Notes: generated by a model not told the origin, from the sequence alone. Shown: positions 1 to 6,871, counted from the first letter of the stretch. The stretch is 7,528 bases of DNA from Bacteroidota bacterium (GCA_023488865.1 JAMDDG010000257.1:1-7528); one strand, 5' to 3'. Program-made: numbers and translations.

Positions 1-1097
1 TAACCACTATCGTAGCCTTGTGTATCGGTCCGCTTTACATCTTATTGTGTATAGGCAGGTTGGACCGTTTGCCCTTCCTCTTTATGTACCCACGGATACA
101 ATCACCTATCACCTGGGACGTTATTGCCATCTCAACCGACCTGATCGGGTGTTTGATATACCTCTATCTTTCTTTTATCCGTGATTTTGCATTGATGAGG
201 GATGCTAAGGATATTAGACTTCCCAAGTGGCGGATAAATATCTACAAGGCGCTGGCACTTAACTATCGGGATACGCCTTCTCAACAGAAGCGTATTAAAA
301 ATATCACAAACATTATGTCGGCCATGATCATTGCCATTGCCATCATTGTTTACTCGGTTTTGGCCTGGATTTTTAGTGTAACACTGCAACCGGGCTGGCA
401 TAGTACCATCTTTGGACCTTATTTTGTCATTGCTGCCGTTTTCTCAGGTGCCGGAGTGATGATTATTTTGATGCGCGTTTTCAGATCAGTATTTCACCTT
501 GAAAAGCACATTACCAAAAAGCATTTTGTCGGTGTAGGGATGATTTTAATGGTGCTCTCCATGTTCTTTGCCTATTTTACCTTCAGCGAATACCTTACAA
601 AATGGTACGGGTCAAAGAAACTGGATGACAATTTAATTCAAATCCTCTTCACAAAATATTTCTGGCAGTTCGTATTCTCCAATTATGTAGGAACTTTACT
701 CCCGATTATCATCATGGGCATACCGAGATTCCGGTCTATCAACAGTATTACCGTTGCAGCGATAGTGGCGGTTCTCGCATTATGGGTAAACCGGTATCTT
801 ATCGTCGTTCCCACCCTGGAAACCCCCTACCTGCCTATTCAGGATACGCGCCCGGATTGGATCTTTTACTCAGCTACCTGGATTGAATGGACGTTAACTT
901 TCGGAGGAGTTGCAATGTTTTGCTTTCTTTTTACATTAGCTGCAAAAATTGTCCCGATTATCCCCGTTTCCGAAGTTGCCGATGCAGAACTTGAAATGAG
1001 CGAAGTCATAGCACAAGGTCAGAACAGCGACGAAGCCACTTTAACTGAACCAATAAAAAAACACATTGTACTAAAAAAAGATGACCATGAGCAATAA
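1..1097 (+). CDS. nrfD: NrfD/PsrC-family (ActC-like) quinol-interacting membrane subunit, 5' partial
   Basis: The reading frame is open to the left edge, so the true start lies outside the window; the TTG at 18 is only the first possible start codon inside it. About 364 residues are visible. Counting from the TTG codon, they hold roughly eight hydrophobic segments (near 1-15, 33-55, 98-120, 132-155, 171-193, 214-235, 241-264 and 286-315) and a charged tail of about 40 residues. The motifs SPITWDVIAIST (29-40), RDFALMRD (55-62) and QPGWHSTIFGPYFV (124-137) match my memory of ActC/ActF-type NrfD proteins. Such proteins bind menaquinol in the inner membrane and work with Fe-S and multiheme cytochrome partners in alternative complex III and relatives. 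About two N-terminal helices of the usual ten are missing, which fits truncation by the window. The next gene overlaps its end, so the two are probably co-transcribed. The NrfD family is clear; the exact complex cannot be fixed without the upstream genes. Confidence 0.88.
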   Translation, partial: TTIVALCIGPLYILLCIGRLDRLPFLFMYPRIQSPITWDVIAISTDLIGCLIYLYLSFIRDFALMRDAKDIRLPKWRINIYKALALNYRDTPSQQKRIKNITNIMSAMIIAIAIIVYSVLAWIFSVTLQPGWHSTIFGPYFVIAAVFSGAGVMIILMRVFRSVFHLEKHITKKHFVGVGMILMVLSMFFAYFTFSEYLTKWYGSKKLDDNLIQILFTKYFWQFVFSNYVGTLLPIIIMGIPRFRSINSITVAAIVAVLALWVNRYLIVVPTLETPYLPIQDTRPDWIFYSATWIEWTLTFGGVAMFCFLFTLAAKIVPIIPVSEVADAELEMSEVIAQGQNSDEATLTEPIKKHIVLKKDDHEQ

Positions 1098-1947
1098 AAT
1101 CAGATTATTCAGACAAGGCCTGGTTGTTCTTCTATTGGCGGCACTTACATCCTTTCAGCTTATGGCTCAGGATACGGCTTCTACCCTTGAATTAAAAGAA
1201 CTGAAAACCAACGACGAAAGCCGAATTTTTAATGTAAAACTTACCGGGGAAAGCGAAGCGGGGGCAATTCCCGTTTCCGAAGCAAAGATTGATTTTTTCA
1301 CCGTATCTGAGGGGAAATCAGAATTACTTGGAACAGTTAAAACCGATCGGGAGGGTAAAGCATCATTGAAACTGGAAAAAGGTGTACATTTTCTAAAAAA
1401 TAGAGAGGGTGTCACTGAAGTAAAGGCATCTTTTAGCGGACTCGGCAGACTTAGTAGTGCAGAAGCTTCTATAAAATTCAAAGAGTTGAATCTTCAAGTC
1501 ACTTTAACCGAAAAAGACTCACTTAATACGATACAACTTCACGCATCGGCTATTGGCCCAAATGGTGAGTCAATCCCATTGAAAGAGACCAATTTTAATT
1601 TGTATGTACAGGGTCTTTTTACCAAACTTAAAATTGGAGAGTGTTTTGTGGACGCAGGGGAAGGCACCTTCGAATTTCCTAAAAATATACCGGGAGATGA
1701 AAACGGTAACCTGAAAATATTTGTCCGTTTGGAAGAAAATGAGGAATTTGGAGATGTTGAAAAAGTTGAAACGGCAAAATGGGGCAACCACCGTTCTGGC
1801 TTTGTCGAACCTGTTCGTTCACTCTGGACTTCCGGTGCGCCCATCTGGATGATTACTACGCTGATTATCCTGTTGGCCGGGGTTTGGTCACATTATATAT
1901 ATGCCATTATTCAACTGATAAAAATCCGAAAAGAGGGAAAAATATAG
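1081..1947 (+). CDS. Exported protein with periplasmic beta-rich region and C-terminal membrane anchor, unknown function
   Basis: This 288-residue protein belongs to no family I can name. Residues 1-30 form a signal peptide: basic start, hydrophobic core GLVVLLLAAL, likely cleavage around LMA-Q-D. Residues about 35-132 and 134-235 look like two beta-sandwich (Ig-like or transthyretin-like) domains; the first has the pattern of such folds, with VSEAKIDFF followed by GTVKTDREGKASL. Residues about 253-279 are a transmembrane helix followed by the basic tail KIRKEGKI, so the body should sit in the periplasm anchored to the inner membrane. No heme or metal motif is visible. It overlaps the NrfD gene by 17 nt, or by 11 nt if the second ATG (1087) is used, so translational coupling is likely. 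This position suggests an accessory or assembly subunit of the NrfD complex; that is inference. ActD (DUF3341), which normally follows actC, is not what is seen here. Confidence 0.85.
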   Translation: MTMSNKIRLFRQGLVVLLLAALTSFQLMAQDTASTLELKELKTNDESRIFNVKLTGESEAGAIPVSEAKIDFFTVSEGKSELLGTVKTDREGKASLKLEKGVHFLKNREGVTEVKASFSGLGRLSSAEASIKFKELNLQVTLTEKDSLNTIQLHASAIGPNGESIPLKETNFNLYVQGLFTKLKIGECFVDAGEGTFEFPKNIPGDENGNLKIFVRLEENEEFGDVEKVETAKWGNHRSGFVEPVRSLWTSGAPIWMITTLIILLAGVWSHYIYAIIQLIKIRKEGKI

Positions 1948-1956
1948 AACAAAACT

Positions 1957-1975
1957 AAAGGGATTTCACCCTTTT
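1957..1975 (+). terminator. Weak hairpin after the NrfD operon
   Basis: AAAGGG (1957-1962) pairs with CCCTTT (1969-1974) around a 6-nt loop, with only a short T run after it. It starts 10 nt after the stop codon of the anchored-protein gene. It could be a weak intrinsic terminator or an attenuator before the cytochrome genes; the short T-tract leaves read-through likely. Confidence 0.35.
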
Positions 1976-2005
1976 GGTGTTATATTTAATTAAAATTTAT
2001 AGTTC
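1973..2005 (+). promoter_or_regulatory. Possible weak promoter of the first cytochrome gene
   Basis: TTTG at 1973-1976 is followed after 21 nt by TATAGTTC (1998-2005), a partial match (4 of 6 defined bases) to the Bacteroidota -7 element TAnnTTTG. Because the -7 match is poor, the first cytochrome may equally be read from the upstream operon. Confidence 0.25.
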
Positions 2006-2037
2006 ATTTTCAATCACTATTTAAAAACAGATTTAGT

Positions 2038-2430
2038 ATGAAAAAAATTCTTTTTGCAGCTTTAACTATTGTGTTTGCAATGAGTTTGTTCTCTTTTATC
2101 GCATCTGAGAAAAAAGCTTGGGACATACCAGCTAAGTACAAAGCGATGAAAATCCAGAAAAAAGGGGATAAAACAAGTATCGCCCTTGGTAAAACGCTTT
2201 ACACCAAATACTGCAAATCCTGTCATGGCAGCGGTAAAGGGGATGGTCCTAAAGCCTCTTCCCTGAAAACCAAGATGGACAATTTCACAACTCCTGCATT
2301 CAAAGCTTTACCTGATGGATCCAAGTATTACATGTCATTTGTAGGACGCAATGAAATGCCTAACTTCGAAAAGAGAATTGTGGATGAAGAAGAAAGATGG
2401 GCGATCATCAATTACATAAATACACTCTGA
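2038..2430 (+). CDS. Monoheme c-type cytochrome, copy 1
   Basis: A 130-residue class I cytochrome c. Residues 1-23 are a signal peptide or N-terminal anchor (MKK, then a hydrophobic stretch ending near FIAS). The single heme site is CKSCH (C59, C62, H63), and M107 in NEMPNF is the likely distal ligand. The closing helix ERWAIINYINTL is typical of small bacterial cytochrome c domains. The lead-in WDIPAKYKAMK (28-38) recalls Bacteroidota cytochromes I know only as unnamed family members. The protein should carry electrons in the periplasm. It follows the NrfD operon by 90 nt and so may be the acceptor of that complex, comparable to the ActE role; this is inference. A close paralogue follows at 2660-3058, with about 112 identical residues over 130 by eye. 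The ATG at 2038 is chosen because the signal peptide begins there. Confidence 0.93.
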   Translation: MKKILFAALTIVFAMSLFSFIASEKKAWDIPAKYKAMKIQKKGDKTSIALGKTLYTKYCKSCHGSGKGDGPKASSLKTKMDNFTTPAFKALPDGSKYYMSFVGRNEMPNFEKRIVDEEERWAIINYINTL

Positions 2431-2440
2431 TTCTTAGAAT

Positions 2441-2486
2441 GATAACAAAAAAAGCAGTTGGATGATCCAACTGCTTTTTTGTTATC
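2441..2486 (+). terminator. Intrinsic terminator after cytochrome copy 1
   Basis: A long inverted repeat begins 10 nt after the stop codon. Its core is GCAGTTGGA (2454-2462), loop TGA, TCCAACTGC (2466-2474), followed by TTTTTT. The A-run and GATAAC before the stem also pair with the T-run and GTTATC after it, with one extra A on the left. Because it carries A-runs on one side and T-runs on the other it could work on both strands, although no minus-strand gene is nearby. Confidence 0.9.
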
Positions 2487-2579
2487 ATTTATTCAAACCA
2501 ATTCATTGACATTAACCCAACAAATGCCATTATTTACCTGAATAAATTTATATAGAAGTATTTTAAATTAATGATCTGA

Positions 2580-2610
2580 TTTAAAATAATTCATTTTGGC
2601 ATTATCTTTG
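2580..2610 (+). promoter_or_regulatory. Promoter of cytochrome copy 2
   Basis: TATCTTTG at 2603-2610 matches the Bacteroidota -7 consensus TAnnTTTG perfectly. TTTA at 2580-2583 is a three-of-four match to the -33 TTTG with a 19-nt spacer. Transcription would start around 2615, giving a leader of about 45 nt before the ATG at 2660. With the terminator upstream, this suggests the second cytochrome is an independent transcription unit. Confidence 0.6.
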
Positions 2611-2659
2611 ATATTTAATAATATCAATTATTCAATATTAATTATTAACAAAGTTTGTT

Positions 2660-3058
2660 ATGAAAAAATTTTTATTTACTGCACTTACCATAGTTTTCGC
2701 TATGAGTTTGTTCTCATTTGTCGCTTCTGAAAAGAAGGCTGCCTGGGACATTCCAGCAAAGTACAAAGCTATGAAAATCCAAAAAAAAGGGGATAAGGAA
2801 AGTATAGCCCTTGGTAAAACCCTTTATCTCAAACACTGCAAGGCTTGCCATGGTAGTGCTGGTAAAGGGGATGGCGCAAAAGCCGCTGCGCTTAAGACAG
2901 CAATGGATAATTTTACTACACCTGCATTTAAAGCAATACCTGATGGAAATAAATACTACATGGCATTTGTTGGTCGTGGCGAGATGCCCAATTTCGAAAA
3001 GAAAATCGTAGACGAAGAAGAACGTTGGGCAATTATCAACTATCTTAATTCACTATAA
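2660..3058 (+). CDS. Monoheme c-type cytochrome, copy 2
   Basis: A 132-residue paralogue of the preceding cytochrome with the same architecture: signal peptide or anchor in residues 1-23, WDIPAKYKAMK lead-in (29-39), heme site CKACH (C60, C63, H64), likely distal ligand M109 in GEMPNF, and terminal helix ERWAIINYLNSL. It differs by two one-residue insertions (before AWDIP and just after the heme motif) and about 18 substitutions. The copies differ at a great many synonymous positions, for example across the first 20 codons, so the duplication is not recent and both proteins appear to be under purifying selection. It has its own promoter-like sequence and terminator. The inferred role is periplasmic electron carriage, perhaps under other growth conditions or to another terminal acceptor than copy 1. 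Confidence 0.93.
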   Translation: MKKFLFTALTIVFAMSLFSFVASEKKAAWDIPAKYKAMKIQKKGDKESIALGKTLYLKHCKACHGSAGKGDGAKAAALKTAMDNFTTPAFKAIPDGNKYYMAFVGRGEMPNFEKKIVDEEERWAIINYLNSL

Positions 3059-3072
3059 ACTAATATTTTATT

Positions 3073-3106
3073 AAAAAAGCAGTTGGCTTCCAACTGCTTT
3101 TTTTTT
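3073..3106 (+). terminator. Intrinsic terminator after cytochrome copy 2
   Basis: AAAAAAGCAGTTGG (3073-3086), loop CTT, CCAACTGCTTTTTT (3090-3103), then more T. It begins 14 nt after the stop codon. The stem core GCAGTTGG/CCAACTGC is identical to that of the terminator after copy 1. Confidence 0.93.
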
Positions 3107-3306
3107 GCCTCTTTTTTTGCTAACAGCAAATCGATTTAAAACATCATCTCCTCACTTAATGGCCACAAAAAACAATTGTAGCCAAATCTATTTTAATCTT
3201 CTTTAACAAAATAGTTGACCTGACACTTAGGTTATAAAAGCTGTTTTTACTAAAAAGATTATTTAAATCTGATGGCTCGAAAAATAGTTTAACTTAAAGA
3301 TTAGTG

Positions 3307-3314
3307 TAATTTTG
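3307..3314 (+). promoter_or_regulatory. -7 element of the ilvE promoter
   Basis: TAATTTTG matches TAnnTTTG. No good -33 TTTG sits at the usual distance; TTTA at 3288-3291 is too close, with a 15-nt spacer. Transcription starting a few bases downstream would leave a leader of only about 10-13 nt before the ATG at 3331. The rest of the 3107-3330 gap shows nothing else I can support. Confidence 0.5.
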
Positions 3315-3330
3315 TAATAAATTTATAGTT

Positions 3331-4344
3331 ATGGAGTCAATAGATTGGAAAAACATAGGTTTTGGATACAGCAAAACCGATTACAATGTGCGCTGCTGGT
3401 ACCGCAATGGGCAATGGGGGGAACTGGAGGTCAGTGATTCTGAGATACTAAATATCCATATGGCTGCGACATCTTTGCATTACGGTCAGGAGGCTTTTGA
3501 AGGCCTAAAGGCCTTCTGTGGCAAAGACGGAAAAATCCGTGTTTTCAGAATGGACGAAAACGCCAGAAGGATGCAACGTTCTGCAGCGGGAGTTATGATG
3601 GCTGAAGTTCCGGAAACCCTATTTAAAGAAGCCGTTAAAAAAGCAATCTTATTAAATGTACGTTTCGTACCTCCCTATGAATCAGGTGCATCACTTTATA
3701 TACGTCCGTTATTGATCGGTACCGGTGCACAAATAGGGGTCAAGCCTGCCGACGAATATCTTTTTATGGTCTTTGTAATGCCGGTAGGGCCTTACTTTAA
3801 AGAAGGTTTCAAACCTACCGATTTGGTTATCTACCGTGAATATGACCGTGCAGCACCACTTGGAACGGGAACGATCAAAGTTGGTGGAAATTATGCTGCC
3901 AGTCTGGTTTCCGGGCATAAAGCACACGTCAATGGTTTTTCCTCTGTTTTGTACCTTGATGCCAAAGAGAAAAAATACCTGGATGAATGTGGCCCTGCCA
4001 ACTTTTTCGGGATCAGGGACAACAAATACATCACCCCAAAATCTACTTCAATTTTACCTTCCATCACCAACATGAGCTTGAGACAATTAGCAAAAGATAT
4101 GGGGCTGGAGGTCGAAATACGTCCGGTACCGATCGAAGAGCTCGCCGAATTTGAAGAAGTCGGTGCATGCGGTACTGCTGCAGTGATCTCTCCGATTAAA
4201 AGAGTCTATGATGCAGATTTGGATAAAGAATATCTGTACAATCCTGAACCAGGGAAAATAAGTATAAAGTTGTATGAAAAGCTCAGGGGTATACAATATG
4301 GTACCGAACCTGATCCCTACGGTTGGACAGACATCATTGAATGA
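3331..4344 (+). CDS. ilvE: Branched-chain amino acid aminotransferase
   Basis: A 337-residue, complete fold-type IV PLP aminotransferase. It interconverts leucine, isoleucine and valine with their 2-oxo acids using 2-oxoglutarate/glutamate, in the cytoplasm, as the last step of branched-chain amino acid synthesis. The family signatures are in order: SLHYGQEAFEGLKAF (48-62), the arginine-bearing segment YIRPLLIGTG (123-132), GTIKVGGNYAAS (180-191) with K183 as the PLP Schiff-base lysine, DECGPANFFGI (218-228) and GACGTAAVISPI (278-289), whose GTA contacts the cofactor phosphate region in relatives. Length and motifs fit the longer BCAT form common in Bacteroidota and in eukaryotes (about 340-360 residues). 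The gene stands alone between two terminators, with its own -7 box, and is not next to other ilv or leu genes. Its 3' end faces the converging lipoprotein gene. Nothing in it looks broken. Confidence 0.96.
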   Translation: MESIDWKNIGFGYSKTDYNVRCWYRNGQWGELEVSDSEILNIHMAATSLHYGQEAFEGLKAFCGKDGKIRVFRMDENARRMQRSAAGVMMAEVPETLFKEAVKKAILLNVRFVPPYESGASLYIRPLLIGTGAQIGVKPADEYLFMVFVMPVGPYFKEGFKPTDLVIYREYDRAAPLGTGTIKVGGNYAASLVSGHKAHVNGFSSVLYLDAKEKKYLDECGPANFFGIRDNKYITPKSTSILPSITNMSLRQLAKDMGLEVEIRPVPIEELAEFEEVGACGTAAVISPIKRVYDADLDKEYLYNPEPGKISIKLYEKLRGIQYGTEPDPYGWTDIIE

Positions 4345-4348
4345 TAAC

Positions 4349-4375
4349 AAAAACCATCTGCCCGGGTGGTTTTTT
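4349..4375. terminator. Probable bidirectional terminator between ilvE and the lipoprotein gene
   Basis: AAAAACCA (4349-4356) and TGGTTTTT (4367-4374) form a stem around a 10-nt loop that contains CCCGGG. It starts 4 nt after the ilvE stop and ends 15 nt from the stop of the converging minus-strand gene. T-rich ends on both strands suggest it serves both genes. Confidence 0.75.
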
Positions 4376-4388
4376 ATTATTTTCGAAT

Positions 4389-5735
4389 TTACCTGGAACA
4401 ATCCCCTGCTATGATCTGTGCCCAGGTAGGTGAAAATTTATTCTGGCTAATGTAGGCTAAACCTGTAAGGTTAAGTTTTTTAATTGCACAATATCCGGAT
4501 AAACTTGGATTGTAATAAATATCCAGGGTACTACGTGCATGGGTTAAATTTTCCAGACCATCAAGCGAAGAAAGTGAACTATTCTCAAGAATCTGAATCT
4601 TCCCTGTCACTGTTTTTGTCTTGCTGAACCCGTTAAAGTTGGTGAGCTTAGCATTATCTTGCAACACAAAATCACCACCAATGCTATCAAGCATCGAAAA
4701 ACCACTCATTCCTATCAGATTGTTGCACTCTGATATCCGAATGTCTTTTTTAACATATTTGACCCCATTTAATCCTGTAAATGAATTAAGGCTTTCCAGT
4801 TTATTTAATTCGATAACGCCTTTGATGGTATCTATTTTACTTAATCCTGTAAGATTTTGAAGGTTCGTGCAGGAGACAATACTCAAATCTTTTTTGATGG
4901 AAGAAATGTTATTCAGCCCCACTAAGTTAATCAAACCGTTGCAATCAACGATTGAAATAGAGGTTATCGTGTCAGTGATGACAGAAAGATTGGTCAAACT
5001 AACCAATTGAGGCAAAGAAGTTAACAACAACGATCCTTTGACTTTCTGCAAATTAGCCAGACCCGTGAATCCACTAAAACTGGAATTTTCACTTAAATTC
5101 AAATTCCCGTCCATGGATGCAAGACTAGTTAGTCCTATAAGTGACTGAAGTACAGGATTTTGCGTAACAGTGAGCGACCCCAGCATGGTAGTTAGGTTTT
5201 GAAGCCCGGAAAAGGAGACCAAAGATGGATTTGCTGTCGCTGTTAGGGATGAAATTTCCTGAATCTGTTCTAACCCTATAAAATTATAGAATTTGGGATT
5301 CCTTTCAACTACAATCGAACCAACAATTGAATCTAAGGAAGTAAGACCATTAAAAGAGGTCAATTCCGGACATACAGAAACCTGAAAATTACCTTTTACA
5401 CTTCTGAGATTTGATAAAAAAGATAAATCTTTGTTGGGGATCTTATATAAAGTAACGGACCCCTTAATCATTTCAAGATTGGCAAAATATTTCTTGTAAT
5501 CAATTGGATCGGAGGTTGACAGGATCAAATTACCCTTTATTGTATTGTATTTCCCGTCTAAAAATCGTTGAAGCGTTGTATCGTTTCCATTGGAGTAAAT
5601 ATCGATACTCCCGTTAAAAACGTTTGGAGGGACTACTTCGACAGTAGATGTTGATGTACTACTTTTTTTGCAGGAAAAAATGGTAATGAACAATGCAAAA
5701 AAGAGGGCAATGACTAATAAATTATTTTTTCTCAT
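4389..5735 (-). CDS. Lipoprotein with tandem 24-residue leucine-rich repeats (receptor-L-domain-like)
   Basis: A 448-residue protein. Residues 1-21 are a lipoprotein signal, with lipobox TIFSC and the lipidated cysteine at C22, followed by KKSSTSTST as a flexible linker. From about 107 to 417 it is built of 13 tandem units, nearly all exactly 24 residues, with consensus LxxLxxIxGxLxIxxNxxLxxFxG; a more diverged unit lies before them (84-106). This is the beta-solenoid pattern of bacterial LRR and receptor-L-domain-like proteins. The C-terminus (416-448, with cysteines at 416 and 446 and NKFSPTWAQIIAGDC) looks like the capping region often seen after such repeats in Bacteroidota. It should be attached to the outer membrane, probably for binding a protein or glycan; the ligand is unknown. 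No acidic export tag follows C22, so surface display is uncertain. It lies 122 nt downstream of nadA on the same strand. Confidence 0.88.
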   Translation of the reverse strand: MRKNNLLVIALFFALFITIFSCKKSSTSTSTVEVVPPNVFNGSIDIYSNGNDTTLQRFLDGKYNTIKGNLILSTSDPIDYKKYFANLEMIKGSVTLYKIPNKDLSFLSNLRSVKGNFQVSVCPELTSFNGLTSLDSIVGSIVVERNPKFYNFIGLEQIQEISSLTATANPSLVSFSGLQNLTTMLGSLTVTQNPVLQSLIGLTSLASMDGNLNLSENSSFSGFTGLANLQKVKGSLLLTSLPQLVSLTNLSVITDTITSISIVDCNGLINLVGLNNISSIKKDLSIVSCTNLQNLTGLSKIDTIKGVIELNKLESLNSFTGLNGVKYVKKDIRISECNNLIGMSGFSMLDSIGGDFVLQDNAKLTNFNGFSKTKTVTGKIQILENSSLSSLDGLENLTHARSTLDIYYNPSLSGYCAIKKLNLTGLAYISQNKFSPTWAQIIAGDCSR

Positions 5736-5757
5736 CCAAATTAAAATTTCTAAAAGT

Positions 5758-5778
5758 GATTTGAGTCCCTCTCAAATC
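5758..5778 (-). promoter_or_regulatory. Inverted repeat in the nadA-lipoprotein gap
   Basis: GATTTGAG (5758-5765), TCCCT, CTCAAATC (5771-5778); one more pair (T5757/A5779) makes a perfect 9-bp stem with a 5-nt loop. It lies about 22 nt before the lipoprotein ATG. No proper T-run follows on either strand, so it is a poor intrinsic terminator for nadA; a leader-RNA hairpin or operator for the lipoprotein gene is possible. I see no clear TAnnTTTG promoter in this 122-nt gap on the minus strand (the best is TTTCTTTG at 5793-5786). Confidence 0.4.
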
Positions 5779-5857
5779 ATCCTGACAAAGAAAAGAAATT
5801 TTAAGGAGAATATCTTGATTTGGTGAATTAATCCCTTTCAAAATAGAGGTTTTATAA

Positions 5858-6847
5858 TTATTTAGACATCTCAAGCATTCTCACGATCGGCCCCTTTGCT
5901 AAATGTAACAGCTCTTCAGAAAGAATGATCTCGGGTTGTTCGTATTTAAGCGCTAAATAGAGCTTTTTAATCGAATTAAGTTTCATGAAACTGCAGTCGT
6001 TGCAACCACAGGTTGAATCGATCGAAGGAGCCGGAAGGAAGATTTTATCGGGGTTTTTAAGCTGCATCTGATGCAATATCCCACTTTCAGTCGCTACAAT
6101 GTATTTATGGGATTTGTTCGTTGTGGTATAATTTAGCAAGGCAGTTGTTGAGCCAATGTAATCGGCTACCAATAAAACAGGTTTCTCACATTCAGGATGT
6201 GCAATTATTTCTGCATCAGGATGCTCATTTTTAAGATCGATGATCTTTTCCAATGAATATTTTTCGTGGACCATGCAGGCGCCATCCCACAACACCATAC
6301 TTCTTCCGGTGACAGAATTGAGGTAATTGCCCAGATTCTTATCAGGGGCAAAAATAATTTTCTGATCTTTGGGAAAGGATTCCACAATTTTCTTTGCATT
6401 AGATGAGGTAACTATTACATCGGAAAGTGCTTTAACCTCTGCTGAACAGTTGATGTAGGAAATTACAATGTGATCGGGATGCAGTCTGATAAAACGTTCA
6501 AAATCAGCACCTGGCGCTGAATCAGCCAGAGAACAACCCGCCTTCATATCAGGGACTATGACTTTTTTCCCTGGGTTAAGGATTTTAGCAGTCTCAGCCA
6601 TAAAGTGGACCCCGACAAATAAAATAATGTCAGCAGTAATTTTCTCAGCCTGCTGTGCCAAAGCCAGTGAATCACCTAAAATGTCAGAGATGTCCTGCAA
6701 CTCAGGGGTGATGTAATAATGGCCAAGAATAACGGCATTCTTCTCTTTTTTCAAACGGAGAATCTCAGCTTTAAAATCTATCCCGGACTCAACAGGAACA
6801 TCGACAAAACCGCATTTCTCGATGATTTTTTGATAAATACCCCTCAT
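5858..6847 (-). CDS. nadA: Quinolinate synthase
   Basis: A complete 329-residue protein. NadA is a cytoplasmic [4Fe-4S] enzyme that condenses iminoaspartate (from NadB) with dihydroxyacetone phosphate to quinolinate, the precursor of NAD. The three family modules are visible: GHYYITPELQDISDILGDSL (42-61), HFMAETAKIL (81-90) with PDMKAGCSLAD (99-109), and a C-terminal module running from HPECEKP to STCGCNDCSFMKLN. By comparison with E. coli NadA, the cluster ligands should be C105 (AGCSL), C191 (DGACMVHEKY) and C285 (CSFMKLN). VTSSNA (146-151) and VATESGILHQM (251-261) are further conserved motifs. Length fits the shorter NadA form. Usual partners nadB and nadC are not in the window. The ATG at 6847 is supported by the -7 box just upstream and by the N-terminal sequence length. 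Confidence 0.96.
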   Translation of the reverse strand: MRGIYQKIIEKCGFVDVPVESGIDFKAEILRLKKEKNAVILGHYYITPELQDISDILGDSLALAQQAEKITADIILFVGVHFMAETAKILNPGKKVIVPDMKAGCSLADSAPGADFERFIRLHPDHIVISYINCSAEVKALSDVIVTSSNAKKIVESFPKDQKIIFAPDKNLGNYLNSVTGRSMVLWDGACMVHEKYSLEKIIDLKNEHPDAEIIAHPECEKPVLLVADYIGSTTALLNYTTTNKSHKYIVATESGILHQMQLKNPDKIFLPAPSIDSTCGCNDCSFMKLNSIKKLYLALKYEQPEIILSEELLHLAKGPIVRMLEMSK

Positions 6848-6871
6848 CTATTTTATTCAATAAAGAAGATA

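Noticed and set aside
18..20. TTG at 18 as the true start of the NrfD gene
   Set aside because: The frame is open further upstream, and the predicted protein would begin inside a transmembrane helix and lack the usual first helices.
132..401. Minus-strand ORF of 89 codons inside the NrfD gene
   Set aside because: It overlaps a clear membrane-protein gene entirely, its translation shows no family motif, and it reads as the complement of transmembrane codons.
1167..1844. Minus-strand ORFs opposite the anchored-protein gene
   Set aside because: They are serine- and phenylalanine-rich complements of Glu/Lys codons, without family motifs or a supported start.
2487..2547. Inverted words ATTTATTC and GAATAAAT in the gap between the cytochromes
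   Set aside because: Two 8-bp AT-rich arms 45 nt apart are expected by chance in such DNA.
2811..3011. Plus-strand ORF in another frame inside cytochrome copy 2
   Set aside because: The same region encodes the conserved heme protein in the main frame, and the alternative frame has no recognisable domain.
4621..4860. Plus-strand ORF inside the repeat lipoprotein
   Set aside because: It is a by-product of the repeated Leu/Asn/Gly codons read from the other strand.
4389..5735. Periodic sequence considered as a CRISPR or DNA satellite
   Set aside because: The periodicity is about 72 nt at protein level only; the DNA units are strongly diverged, with no identical repeats and no unique spacers.
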